Shown here: positions 10,950 to 20,192 of the stretch, in pieces
Layout of the letters: every line of letters starts with the position of its first letter
How positions within the stretch are numbered: the first letter of the stretch is position 1
Assembly: GCA_903903635.1 (NCBI GenBank)
Contig: CAIUZK010000026.1
Span: 1-64,000, forward strand
Length of the DNA: 64,000 bases
DNA from: an uncultured Bacteroidota bacterium
GTDB lineage: Bacteria; Bacteroidota; Bacteroidia; Chitinophagales; Chitinophagaceae
Reading direction: 5' to 3'
Notes under the pieces: model-generated
Told to the model about the DNA's origin: nothing
What the model saw: only the letters and a program-made list of their open reading frames with translations
Databases searched by the model: none
Made by a program: the position numbers and the translations under genes

Positions 10950-10983
10950 AAAATACCATCGTTTAGACGGTGGTATTTTTTTT
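10950..10983 (+). terminator. Intrinsic terminator-like hairpin
   Basis: aaaataccatcgtttagacggtggtattttttttg downstream of the 10929 stop. Confidence 0.7.
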
Positions 10984-11063
10984 GAAGGATTTTTATGTTA
11001 CTTTTATGTATTGCAGTAATTCCGATAATACATAGCATGAAATAAACATCATGGGTATTCCGG

Positions 11064-11230
11064 ACTAAGGGCATGTAAGAAAATAAAGGTTACTTTTTAT
11101 CTTGTTCTTTTCCATTTTTGCTTCGTTGTAAAAGTCTTTAAATAGCTAACTATTCGCAGATTTTACGCCTTGCAAAAATGAAAAATAACTGCGTCAAAAA
11201 GCAACCTTTATTTCCTTACAAGCCCTAAGT
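11064..11230. repeat. Long-hairpin interspersed repeat, copy A
   Basis: Ends ACTAAGGGC...GCCCTAAGT; imperfect complementarity over ~83-bp arms; core TTCGTTGTAAAAGTCTTTAAATA...TATTCGCAGATTTTACGCCT shared with copies at 26304 and 41590. Confidence 0.8.
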
Positions 11231-11284
11231 AAACAGGTTATATATTGATTGGAAATTATCCATTAAACAGGTACAATTTTAAAA

Positions 11285-13744
11285 ATGAAAAGAAAAGCAA
11301 TTATTTCGGTTTGTATGGTGCTGGCAAGTTTCTGCCAGGTGAATGCAAAAGGGCCGGCAGATGGTAACAACAGGCTTTATTTTATTGAAAATAGCGGTCA
11401 GGTTGTTGATCAGTTTGCTCATTCCAGAAATGATATTCAATTTGTGTTGCGGGGCAAGGGTGTAAACTTGTTTGTAGGTAATGGCCAGTTACATTATCAG
11501 TTTAGCCACGTGTCGAACAATAGCGTTTTGCCGGATGATAATAACAAATATGAGAAAATTGAGCGCCCTGCCGGAAGTACTGGTAAAGAATTGGGTTATG
11601 ATAAACTACCGGGAAAGGAATTTACCAGTTACAGACTTGATGTGGAGTTGGCAGGGGCAAATCAGGATGCAACGGTTATTAAAGAGCAGATGCTTCCTTA
11701 TTATGAAAATTACTACCTGCCCGGTTGCCCTGCAGGTGGCGCTACAGCTCATACTTTTGAAAAAATAACCTACAAAAATATTTACCCGTCAATTGATTGG
11801 GTGATTTATATTAAAGACAACAAACTGGAGCATGAATTTGTTATAGGCAAGGGTGGAGATGCAGCCAATATTAAACTGAAATACAGTGGTCAGGATAAAA
11901 TGAAAATAAACCAGGATGGCAGTTTTACCGTATCAACCCCCATGGGGAGTGTTACTGAGCATGCGCCATTCAGTTATAATTCAACCGGCGTTATATTTTC
12001 TTCGTACAACCTTGACAAGAGTGTGCTGGGTTATACAGTGAACGGGAAAGGCAGTATGGTTATTGATCCGGGTATATTGTGGGCTACGTATTATGGGCCA
12101 GATTCTCTGGCTACCGATTTTTATGCCTGTGTAAGTGATCATGCAGGTAGTATTTATGCCGGTGGCCTTACCTGGGGAGGAACAAGTATTGCCACATCGG
12201 GAAGCTACCAATCGGTTTATGGTGGCGGATGTGATGCATTTCTGGTAAAATTTGATACTTCAGGTAACAGGATATGGTCTACCTATTATGGTGGTACCGG
12301 CGGAGATTGGGGTATAGGAGTATCGTGCGATAAAGACGGGAATGTTTACATGGCCGGGGTAACACAGGGGAGTTTGACCGGGATAGCAACAGCAGGTTGC
12401 CAGCAGCCTGTGTATGGTGGTGGTTTGGAAGATGGATTCCTGGTGAAGTTTACAGCGAATGGTATCAGGAAATGGGGCACCTACCTGGGTGGTACCGGTG
12501 CCGAAATACCAGGGGCGGTAGTATGTGATACAATAGGGCATGTGTATGTAGGTGGATTTACAACTGGCAGCACTACTAATATATCAACACCTGGCAGCTT
12601 CCTGCCTGCAACCGGCGGTGGTTATGAAGATTACCTGGTGCAGTATGATACCGCAGGGGTAAGGCAATGGGGTACCTATTATGGAGGTAGTGGGGCTGAA
12701 TATGGAGGTAGTGTTTGCTCAGATGGCGTTAATGTTTTTATGACCGGATATACTTCAAGTACTACCGGGATGACTACCCTGGGATGTTACCAGCCTGTAT
12801 ATGGAGGTTCCAATGATGTATTTGTAGCCAAATTTGACAACACAGGCCTTCGTAACTGGGGTACATATTATGGCGGTGCGGCAAGCGAAACCGCCGGTGG
12901 TATAACCTGCGATTATGGCGGTAATATTTTGATTCTGGGAGCCACCAATAGTGATGCGGGCATTGCCAGTCCGGGATGTTTTCAGGCGGTAAGGGGCGGA
13001 GGTACGGATGCGTTTCTGCTGCAACTGGAGCCTGAGTTGGGTGGCCGCTTATGGTGTACCTATTATGGCGGACCAGGTGCCGAAAACATAGATATGAGCC
13101 GCATTACAGCCGATGATTCGGGTAATGTATACATTATAGGTTCTACTACCAGCCTTACAGGAATAGCCACAATAGTTGGTTGGCAGACTGGTTATGGCGG
13201 TGGCGCAAATGACGGATTCTTTGCCAAGTTCACCGGTTCAGGCAACGAAAAATGGAGTACTTACTATGGCGGTGTGGGTGATGAAATGGCCAAGGGGCTG
13301 ACCTTTGATGCCCATTGCGTGTATATGTGCGGTAAAACAACCAGCAATAACAATATAGCCACTGCGGGCGCATTTCTGCCTACTATTCCCGATCCGGCGG
13401 CATCTACCTACTATTATGGTTTTCTTGCCAGGGTAGGGGTAATAGATACTCCGGATATCACTCTTTATACCGGCACTGAGCCAGCGGCAATGAACTTCGC
13501 AGTTTTCCCGAACCCCAATAACGGATCGTTTGTGCTTGCGGGCACTGTGCATGGCGTACAGGGCAACCTGCAGATTACGGTAACTGATGCAGCAGGAAGG
13601 GTAGTAATGACTGATCATGCTGCTATTATTGGCAGTGTAATAAACAAGTCAATATCTTTTGAACCTGAAATGTCCGCCGGGGTTTATTTTCTCAATCTGA
13701 AATGCGACGGGGTAGGGAAAACCCTGAAACTTGTGAAAGAATAA
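11285..13744 (+). CDS. SBBP-repeat beta-propeller surface protein with T9SS type-A sorting domain
   Basis: Repeated WGTYYGGTGAE...DxxGNVYxxGxT motifs; C-terminal FAVFPNPNNGSFVLAG...AAGRVVM...GVYFLNLKCDGVGKTLKLVKE; N-terminus NRLYFIENSGQVVDQ typical of SBBP proteins. Confidence 0.88.
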   Translation: MKRKAIISVCMVLASFCQVNAKGPADGNNRLYFIENSGQVVDQFAHSRNDIQFVLRGKGVNLFVGNGQLHYQFSHVSNNSVLPDDNNKYEKIERPAGSTGKELGYDKLPGKEFTSYRLDVELAGANQDATVIKEQMLPYYENYYLPGCPAGGATAHTFEKITYKNIYPSIDWVIYIKDNKLEHEFVIGKGGDAANIKLKYSGQDKMKINQDGSFTVSTPMGSVTEHAPFSYNSTGVIFSSYNLDKSVLGYTVNGKGSMVIDPGILWATYYGPDSLATDFYACVSDHAGSIYAGGLTWGGTSIATSGSYQSVYGGGCDAFLVKFDTSGNRIWSTYYGGTGGDWGIGVSCDKDGNVYMAGVTQGSLTGIATAGCQQPVYGGGLEDGFLVKFTANGIRKWGTYLGGTGAEIPGAVVCDTIGHVYVGGFTTGSTTNISTPGSFLPATGGGYEDYLVQYDTAGVRQWGTYYGGSGAEYGGSVCSDGVNVFMTGYTSSTTGMTTLGCYQPVYGGSNDVFVAKFDNTGLRNWGTYYGGAASETAGGITCDYGGNILILGATNSDAGIASPGCFQAVRGGGTDAFLLQLEPELGGRLWCTYYGGPGAENIDMSRITADDSGNVYIIGSTTSLTGIATIVGWQTGYGGGANDGFFAKFTGSGNEKWSTYYGGVGDEMAKGLTFDAHCVYMCGKTTSNNNIATAGAFLPTIPDPAASTYYYGFLARVGVIDTPDITLYTGTEPAAMNFAVFPNPNNGSFVLAGTVHGVQGNLQITVTDAAGRVVMTDHAAIIGSVINKSISFEPEMSAGVYFLNLKCDGVGKTLKLVKE

Positions 13745-13762
13745 CCTGCAGTATCCTGATTA

Positions 13763-14200
13763 TCAGAAGGTATAGCCCTTGATATACTCCATACGTGTAG
13801 CGGTGCGGGTACAGATCACCTCAAAGTAGTCGTAAAAGGTAGTGTCTTTGGCTACTTTGAATCCAATGATAAATGAGCAGGGCATATTGCCCTTTCTAAG
13901 TATCGGAATCAGGTCTTCGCCGCCCTTGGGCATGGTGAACTTGCCAGATGCGGAATTGGGCCCGTAACCGGCCTCTACATCGTAAACTCCTCTTTCTATA
14001 AGGCTGTCGGCTATTACTTTTACCGTGCATTTGGTATGGTTAAGCGTATCGTCGAGTACCGTTTCCTGCATTGTGGCTACCACTGTGCCGGGGCGGGGCA
14101 TGCCATGCGGTCCATTTTCATTTTTATTATCAGCGGATCCGGTACAGGAGCCTAGTGCTATGGCGGCAGATATACCGAGAACAAGTACTTTATTTTTCAT
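13763..14200 (-). CDS. Hypothetical lipoprotein
   Basis: Internal start MKNKVLVLGISAAIALGSCTGSADNKNE gives a lipobox (ALGSC); the track's longer start (14305) is less likely. Confidence 0.6.
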   Translation of the reverse strand: MKNKVLVLGISAAIALGSCTGSADNKNENGPHGMPRPGTVVATMQETVLDDTLNHTKCTVKVIADSLIERGVYDVEAGYGPNSASGKFTMPKGGEDLIPILRKGNMPCSFIIGFKVAKDTTFYDYFEVICTRTATRMEYIKGYTF

Positions 14201-14238
14201 GCAGCTTGTACCAATTGCTATCTGGTATTTATTACTGA

Positions 14239-14409
14239 ACCTGGTATTCATTGCTTTGTTCAAAAAAAAGTGATGATTATGTATTAGGAATTGTTGATGC
14301 CCCAAAGTCAGGGGTGAATCCTGAACAGGATAAAATAGTTATTTCGATAGCGCTGAAAGATGGATATCTGCTAACCTATATGATACGGGGCAATAGCATG
14401 CTTTTCTAA
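14239..14409 (+). pseudogene. Orphan C-terminal reading frame with no obvious start codon (possible gene remnant)
   Basis: Open frame ...SKKSDDYVLGIVDAPKSGVNPEQDKIVISIALKDGYLLTYMIRGNSMLF* ending 14409; protein-like composition, no suitable ATG at its left end, preceded in frame by TGA at 14236. Confidence 0.3.
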
Positions 14410-14414
14410 GTTGA

Positions 14415-15293
14415 TCATAACGGCATATCTACCCTGACCTGCCTTGAAAAGGCTTTACCATTGGCATCTTTACCGTCTATCTTCCACATTACAGAACGGA
14501 GAATTATGTAACATGGTTTTTGATTTACGGCACGCGCATTGCGAACGCTTTCTTCCCATTCCTGTGTTTTGCGGCGGCTGAAATGATGCTTGCGTGCTGA
14601 TTTTGCAACAGCATTCCTGATCTCCCCCCTGTTGGCTTCTGAATAGTCGAGTGATTTTGCATCAAGCCCAGTGATTTTATAAATATTGTTTGATCCGCTG
14701 AGCGACTGCCATGCAGTTGTAGTTGATAAACTTTCCAGGGGTAATGTGCCCAGATTATTTTTAACAGCGATCACCGTCTGGTAACGCTGCGAAACTTTGG
14801 TTACACCAGGTGTAACCTGAAGCTGATTGCCCGCAATAGTCCCGCTAACAAAACTAAAAACAGCCCCCGATGCTTTTTCCAGGTTGGCTTTCCCTGATAA
14901 CTTTGCAGTCACATTAGGTATCAAAACCGTTGCGACCTTAAAATCGGCCTTAATTCCGTTGCCGCTCAATTGAACTGATGGGGCTACCTGCTTTACCGGA
15001 GTTGGTGTGACTGAGGTAGTTGCAGCAGTATTTTTGGGTGTATCGGCAACAGGTTTTGTTTCAATTTTTTTGGCTGCTTCAACCGAGTCTTTGATATCGG
15101 CTGTTTTGATCTTCGGCTGCAGATCAGTAACAAGGTCGCGCAGTTTTTCAGGATCTTTTTCTGTTACAATTGTAGAAGAATCACCCAAAACAATTGGCCC
15201 ATGATTTTTAGACTGAATATTATTGCAGGAAAAAAGCAATACTGCAGAAGCTATGAAGGCGATATATGTTGACCGATTTTCCATACAAAACAA
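14415..15293 (-). CDS. Hypothetical lipoprotein
   Basis: N-terminus MENRSTYIAFIASAVLLFSCNNIQ (lipobox LLFSC); 292-aa ORF. Confidence 0.65.
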   Translation of the reverse strand: MFCMENRSTYIAFIASAVLLFSCNNIQSKNHGPIVLGDSSTIVTEKDPEKLRDLVTDLQPKIKTADIKDSVEAAKKIETKPVADTPKNTAATTSVTPTPVKQVAPSVQLSGNGIKADFKVATVLIPNVTAKLSGKANLEKASGAVFSFVSGTIAGNQLQVTPGVTKVSQRYQTVIAVKNNLGTLPLESLSTTTAWQSLSGSNNIYKITGLDAKSLDYSEANRGEIRNAVAKSARKHHFSRRKTQEWEESVRNARAVNQKPCYIILRSVMWKIDGKDANGKAFSRQVRVDMPL

Positions 15294-15382
15294 ATTTCAG
15301 ATACGAATGTAGTTTACAAAAAGCCAAAAGCCAAAAGTCGGCAATCAAAAACTAATGGAATATAGCCAGATGAGAATAGCGG

Positions 15383-17359
15383 CTAATAAGCGATCAGTTT
15401 TTGTACTATACCATCCAAACGGCTATTGGCCATAAAGTTATGTTCCAGTTCAATTGCAAAAGGTATTGGAGTGTCGAGGCTGGCACAACGCATTACCGGT
15501 GCATCCAGGTTTTCAAAACAATGTTCTGATATCCAGGCAGCCAGCTCACCGCCTATACCTCCCACAAGGATGTCTTCATGCAACAATAATACCTTGCCTG
15601 TGCGTTGCACAGCAGCTTTAATGGCTTCGTAATCCAGAGGCAGCAATGTGCGCAGATCAAGAATATCGATAGATATGTCTGTGTGCTTTTTTGCATACTC
15701 CATGGCCCAATGCACACCCATTCCGTAGGTGATAATAGAGATGTCAGTTCCGTTCTGCACAGTTCTGGCCTTGCCTATCTCCACCATATAATAATCATCA
15801 GGTACCATTCCGCTTATACTCCGGTACAGGGCCTTATGCTCGAAAAACATTACGGGATTGGGATCATTAAAAGCAGCAATAAGCAATCCCTTTGCATCTT
15901 CCGGTGTTGACGGATAAACGACTTTCAGACCGGGAGTATGAACAAACCATGCTTCATTGCTCTGGGAATGAAAAGGACCGGCACCTACGCCGCCACCAGT
16001 TGGCATACGTATCACCACATCGGCATTTTGTCCCCAGCGGTAATGTATCTTGGCCAGATTATTAATGATCTGGTTGAATCCTACTGTTACGAAATCAGCA
16101 AACTGCATTTCCATCATCGACTTAAAACCCTTGATGGATAAGCCCAGTGCACTGCCTACAATGGCACTCTCACATAAAGGGGTATTGCGCACCCTTGCCT
16201 TTCCAAATTGCTGAACAAATCCTTCGGTAACCTTGAATGCACCACCATATTCTGCAATATCCTGCCCCATCAGCACCAGGTTAGGGTGTCTTTCCATCGA
16301 TTGCCTTAAGCCATCACTTATAGCCTGAATAAATTTTTTCCCGGTTGCCGCTGCTCCTGGTTTAACAGATGCAGAAGTACATGGGGCATAGACATCTGCC
16401 AATTCTTCGCTTGTATTTGCCTTAATTGCAGGAGCTTCAAAACCGCGGGCGATGCCATCTTCAATTTCCTTTTGTATTGTTGCCCTGATAAGTGTGATAG
16501 CCTCATCATCAAGCAATTTCTGGTTCTTAAGGTACTCCTCGTAATTGGCAAGCGGGTCTTTTTTGCCCCAAATTTCGAATAATTCCCTGGGCACATATTT
16601 CACGCCGCTGGCCTCCTCATGGCCCCGCATTCTAAAGGTCATGCATTCCACCAGTATTGGCTTCTGTTCCTTGATGCAGTAAGCCCTGGCGGCTGCTATT
16701 TCCTTATAAACTTCAAGGATGTTATTGCCATCGATGGTGATACCTTTAATACCATATCCTATAGCCTTGTCGGCAATTTGCCGACATATAAACTGCTCAC
16801 TGCTGGGTGTACTTAATCCATAGCCATTATTCTCTATCAGAAAGATAACAGGCAGGCCCCAAACCGCAGCCACATTGACTGCCTCGTGAAAATCGCCCTC
16901 GCTGGTTCCGCCATCTCCGCTGAATGCCAGTGAGATTTTGTTTTCCTTCCTTAATTTATGAGCAAGGGCAACACCATCGGCTATAGCCAGTTGCGGACCC
17001 AGGTGGCTGATCATGCCGCAGATGTGGTATTCGTTGGCGCCAAAATGGAATGACCTTTCGCGTCCCTTACTGAATCCATCTTTACTGCCCTGCCACTGCA
17101 TAAACAATTTATCGAACGGCATTTTACGTGCGGTAAACACCCCCAGATTGCGGTGCATGGGCATAATATACTCATCAGGATCCAACGCCATTGTAGCGCC
17201 CACAGCTATGGCTTCCTGCCCTATGCCGCTGAACCACTTACTGATACGCCCCTGGCGTAGCAGCACCAGCATTTTTTCTTCAATCATGCGCGGCCGCACC
17301 AATTCCATATATAATTGCAACAGTTGTTCGTCAGATATGCCTTTACGGTCGAATTGCAT
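15383..17359 (-). CDS. 2-oxo acid (2-oxoisovalerate-type) dehydrogenase E1, fused alpha and beta subunits
   Basis: N-half RQGRISKWFSGIGQEAIAVG...SFSGDGGTSEGDFHEAVNVAAVWGLPVIFLIENNGYGLSTP (E1 alpha, TPP motif); C-half DGLRQSMERHPNLVLMGQDIAEYGGAFKVTEG...NTPLCESAIVGSALG (E1 beta). Confidence 0.92.
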   Translation of the reverse strand: MQFDRKGISDEQLLQLYMELVRPRMIEEKMLVLLRQGRISKWFSGIGQEAIAVGATMALDPDEYIMPMHRNLGVFTARKMPFDKLFMQWQGSKDGFSKGRERSFHFGANEYHICGMISHLGPQLAIADGVALAHKLRKENKISLAFSGDGGTSEGDFHEAVNVAAVWGLPVIFLIENNGYGLSTPSSEQFICRQIADKAIGYGIKGITIDGNNILEVYKEIAAARAYCIKEQKPILVECMTFRMRGHEEASGVKYVPRELFEIWGKKDPLANYEEYLKNQKLLDDEAITLIRATIQKEIEDGIARGFEAPAIKANTSEELADVYAPCTSASVKPGAAATGKKFIQAISDGLRQSMERHPNLVLMGQDIAEYGGAFKVTEGFVQQFGKARVRNTPLCESAIVGSALGLSIKGFKSMMEMQFADFVTVGFNQIINNLAKIHYRWGQNADVVIRMPTGGGVGAGPFHSQSNEAWFVHTPGLKVVYPSTPEDAKGLLIAAFNDPNPVMFFEHKALYRSISGMVPDDYYMVEIGKARTVQNGTDISIITYGMGVHWAMEYAKKHTDISIDILDLRTLLPLDYEAIKAAVQRTGKVLLLHEDILVGGIGGELAAWISEHCFENLDAPVMRCASLDTPIPFAIELEHNFMANSRLDGIVQKLIAY

Positions 17360-17517
17360 AAGCGGTATTTGTGGGGCAAAAGTAAGAAGGGGAAGGGAAA
17401 AGTTGCTACCGCTTTTAAAAATGGGAAAAATGGATCAATTATTACTGTAAAGCAAAGAAGAAACCATAAAAATGGGAATTTGGATTAAATTTGATTGTTC
17501 AAAGAAAAATCCAAAAA

Positions 17518-19377
17518 ATGAATTCTGAATTTGTGGTTGACATATTGAACAAAATTAACTACTGCATCAACAACAATACCTTTCAGGATGTTGAAGGATC
17601 AAAAGTAGAATTGAAGGATCTTTCTTCGGGTTCTGAATGGACATCAATGAAAGAAACCATATGCGCGTTTCTCATTACAGATGGAGGCATTATTATTTGT
17701 GGAGTCAGGGAAAGAAATAATCGTTATTCATTCACCGGATTTGACAGAGCAAAAGAGCCGACATTAATTAGCCTTCAACGTGAGACATTCAAAGATGATA
17801 AAGATGTTACTTTAACTGACCTGACAAACAATATTTTCTTCGACTATATATCCTTCAGAAATGGTGAAGTTGCTATAATATTAGTTAAGCCATTAAGCTA
17901 TGACTTGAAATATGTGAAGTATAACAACAAATATTTTCAACGACAATTATCACAGGATGCTGAAATCCCACTTTCTAAACTCCAGCAGCATAAGGAAAAT
18001 AAAAAAGACCTTGAATATGCTAAAGAAATCAGCAAAATAGAAGATGCAACAATAAATGATTTAAGCCTTGATAAAATTAATAGGTATGTAAATCTACTTA
18101 ACCTTGAAATACGTAATACTCCTTTAAAAGCAAGTTTGGCAAAAGCAAAAGAATTCCTGGTTAAACAACATTTTTTAAAAGGTGAAAACATCACCATACT
18201 GGGTATGCTTGTGTGTGGAGAGGACCCCTTCCATTTCTTAGAAAACAGGTGTGAGGTAGATTGTTATTATGACACAACTTCCGATATCAGTAAGGATAAA
18301 AAAACCTTCCGCAATGACGTAATAAGTCTAATGGAAGACACATTTAAGTATATATGGGGGCATATAAAAATCCAAAGGACTGTAAAAGGAGGAGGCTCAA
18401 GTGAGCCCGAATTTCCTGAAAAAATGATCCGCGAAGTTATTAATAATGCCTTAGCTCACAGAGACTACAACATAAACAAATTCATTACGGTCACTGTCGA
18501 GCCGGACAATTATATTGAAATAAAAAACCCAGGAAGCTTCCTGGAAAAAATAAAGCTCGAGATAAAACATGAAATTCCTGTCAGACGATTAATACAGGGG
18601 ATTCCTGAAAGCAAAAATCCAAAGCTTGCATCGGTATTAAAGGTCTTTGATAAAATTGAAAGCCAGGGCCGAGGTATGGCAGCATTAATTAATGCCGCCT
18701 TAGATAACCTCATTGACCTCCCTTACTATGAAATAAAAGACAATGTCATTTCACTTAAAATACAGACTGGTAAACTTGTTGATGAAGAGATTGAAAATTG
18801 GCTAAGAAGTTATGATAAATATCTTTTCAATAAACTAGAAAATCCTATTACAGATGAACACAAGAAAATCCTGGCCTACTTTTATAAATCAGAAATAATT
18901 AATCGAAAACGTTTTTATACTATCCTGTTAAACGAAGGCAATAACCATTTTGAAGTAATTGACCAACTTAGAAAAGCTGCAATAATTTTTGAACATCCAA
19001 ATAGCACAGATGAATCTCCAATATATATTTTGGATAGGGTTTTAATGAAAAACGATTTTACCCAAGAATTAATTTCTCTCATTGGTTATGATTATAAAAC
19101 CTTTGAAGATACAGGAAAGCAAATCATAAATTTATTGTACAGATTTACAAAATACAATGAAGAAGCAATAAAACCGTCTGAAATAACGCCAATTATATAT
19201 CGAATGGCATATGGGAAAAATATTGACCCTAAAAAATATGAATCATTAGGTAGAAAAGTCAGGAAGATTTGCAATGAGTTGTTTGAGGAGAATATTCTTG
19301 TGAAAGATTCCGATAAAGCCTACTCTTTAAACTTCAATTATAAGGGTAAAGAGAATAATTTGAGCCGGTTGATCTAA
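17518..19377 (+). CDS. AlbA_2/Schlafen-type putative DNA-binding, HATPase-like ATP-binding protein
   Basis: N-terminal ELKDLSSGSEWTSMKETICAFLITDGGIIICGVRE (AlbA_2-like) and EMIREVINNALAHRDYN...IEIKNPGSF (HATPase_c_4-like). ATG at 17518 preferred to the track's TTG at 17491. Confidence 0.75.
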   Translation: MNSEFVVDILNKINYCINNNTFQDVEGSKVELKDLSSGSEWTSMKETICAFLITDGGIIICGVRERNNRYSFTGFDRAKEPTLISLQRETFKDDKDVTLTDLTNNIFFDYISFRNGEVAIILVKPLSYDLKYVKYNNKYFQRQLSQDAEIPLSKLQQHKENKKDLEYAKEISKIEDATINDLSLDKINRYVNLLNLEIRNTPLKASLAKAKEFLVKQHFLKGENITILGMLVCGEDPFHFLENRCEVDCYYDTTSDISKDKKTFRNDVISLMEDTFKYIWGHIKIQRTVKGGGSSEPEFPEKMIREVINNALAHRDYNINKFITVTVEPDNYIEIKNPGSFLEKIKLEIKHEIPVRRLIQGIPESKNPKLASVLKVFDKIESQGRGMAALINAALDNLIDLPYYEIKDNVISLKIQTGKLVDEEIENWLRSYDKYLFNKLENPITDEHKKILAYFYKSEIINRKRFYTILLNEGNNHFEVIDQLRKAAIIFEHPNSTDESPIYILDRVLMKNDFTQELISLIGYDYKTFEDTGKQIINLLYRFTKYNEEAIKPSEITPIIYRMAYGKNIDPKKYESLGRKVRKICNELFEENILVKDSDKAYSLNFNYKGKENNLSRLI

Positions 19378-19422
19378 TTAAAACTTCACTTACCACTTCA
19401 TTTTTTTAGATTGTTTCTCCTT

Positions 19423-19518
19423 ATCCTCAAAACAGCATCTTATAAACGTCCTCCACCTTATTCACCGTCTTGATCTCTATTTTATAATTTGTTTTGTGCA
19501 GGCCCCTTGGCATTGGAC
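19423..19518 (-). pseudogene. Remnant of the radA 3' end
   Basis: Minus strand encodes GLHKTNYKIEIKTVNKVEDVYKMLF*, identical at protein level to the RadA C-terminus at 20193 but with several synonymous nucleotide differences. Confidence 0.8.
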
Positions 19519-19928
19519 TAAAGATCTTTAAATGGATTTACAATTTTAAGCGTCCCATCTACGACTAATCCATCCTGCATGTCTTCTGAAAATAAAATTT
19601 CGCATTCATTTTCAAGTGCTGTCGCAACTATTAAGCTATGCCAAAAACTAAATCTATACTTTATAGATAAATCAAATGCCCTTGTGATCGTGGATGAATA
19701 AATATTAACAACATTGAAATTTTCCAGGAGATTTTTGCCATGTCCAAAAGCCTCCTCTTTCGAAAGTTTTATTTTCCTTATGCAAACATTTACATTTTCG
19801 TTTACCACCTGGGTACTGATAGTTTTATCCGAATTGAGTAATGCAATAACTAGTTCCTTTCTCCGATCGTTGTCTGAATAGAGGTATAGAATTACATTGC
19901 TATCTATAAATGTTCGTTTATCGCTCAT
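19518..19928 (-). CDS. PIN-domain toxin (VapC-like)
   Basis: N-terminus KRTFIDSNVILYLYSDNDRRK and later FDLSIKYRFSFWHSLIVATALENECEILFSEDMQDG show PIN acidic motifs. Confidence 0.85.
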   Translation of the reverse strand: MSDKRTFIDSNVILYLYSDNDRRKELVIALLNSDKTISTQVVNENVNVCIRKIKLSKEEAFGHGKNLLENFNVVNIYSSTITRAFDLSIKYRFSFWHSLIVATALENECEILFSEDMQDGLVVDGTLKIVNPFKDL

Positions 19929-20142
19929 TTATTTCGTCCCTATTGAATTTAATTACAGATACGGGGTAGCGATATTTCGTATAGTCAATTGAAGATTGAT
20001 TACGCTTTTGGGCGTTTTTATTATCATTTGGGTCGTCACTGTGGAGGAAGTTTTTGATAATAGTCAATAAAGATTTCTTATCCTCATTACCAAGCAATGG
20101 AAGGAATTTTCTTATTTCTGCATCAATAACATTTGCCGCCAT
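19918..20142 (-). CDS. Antitoxin partner of the PIN toxin
   Basis: 74-aa ORF immediately upstream, overlapping the PIN ORF by 11 bp; size and position typical of an antitoxin. Confidence 0.65.
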   Translation of the reverse strand: MAANVIDAEIRKFLPLLGNEDKKSLLTIIKNFLHSDDPNDNKNAQKRNQSSIDYTKYRYPVSVIKFNRDEINER

Positions 20143-20192
20143 GAGTTCTGTTTTTACAAATTTACAATTTTATCAGAATTTCAAATCAATCC

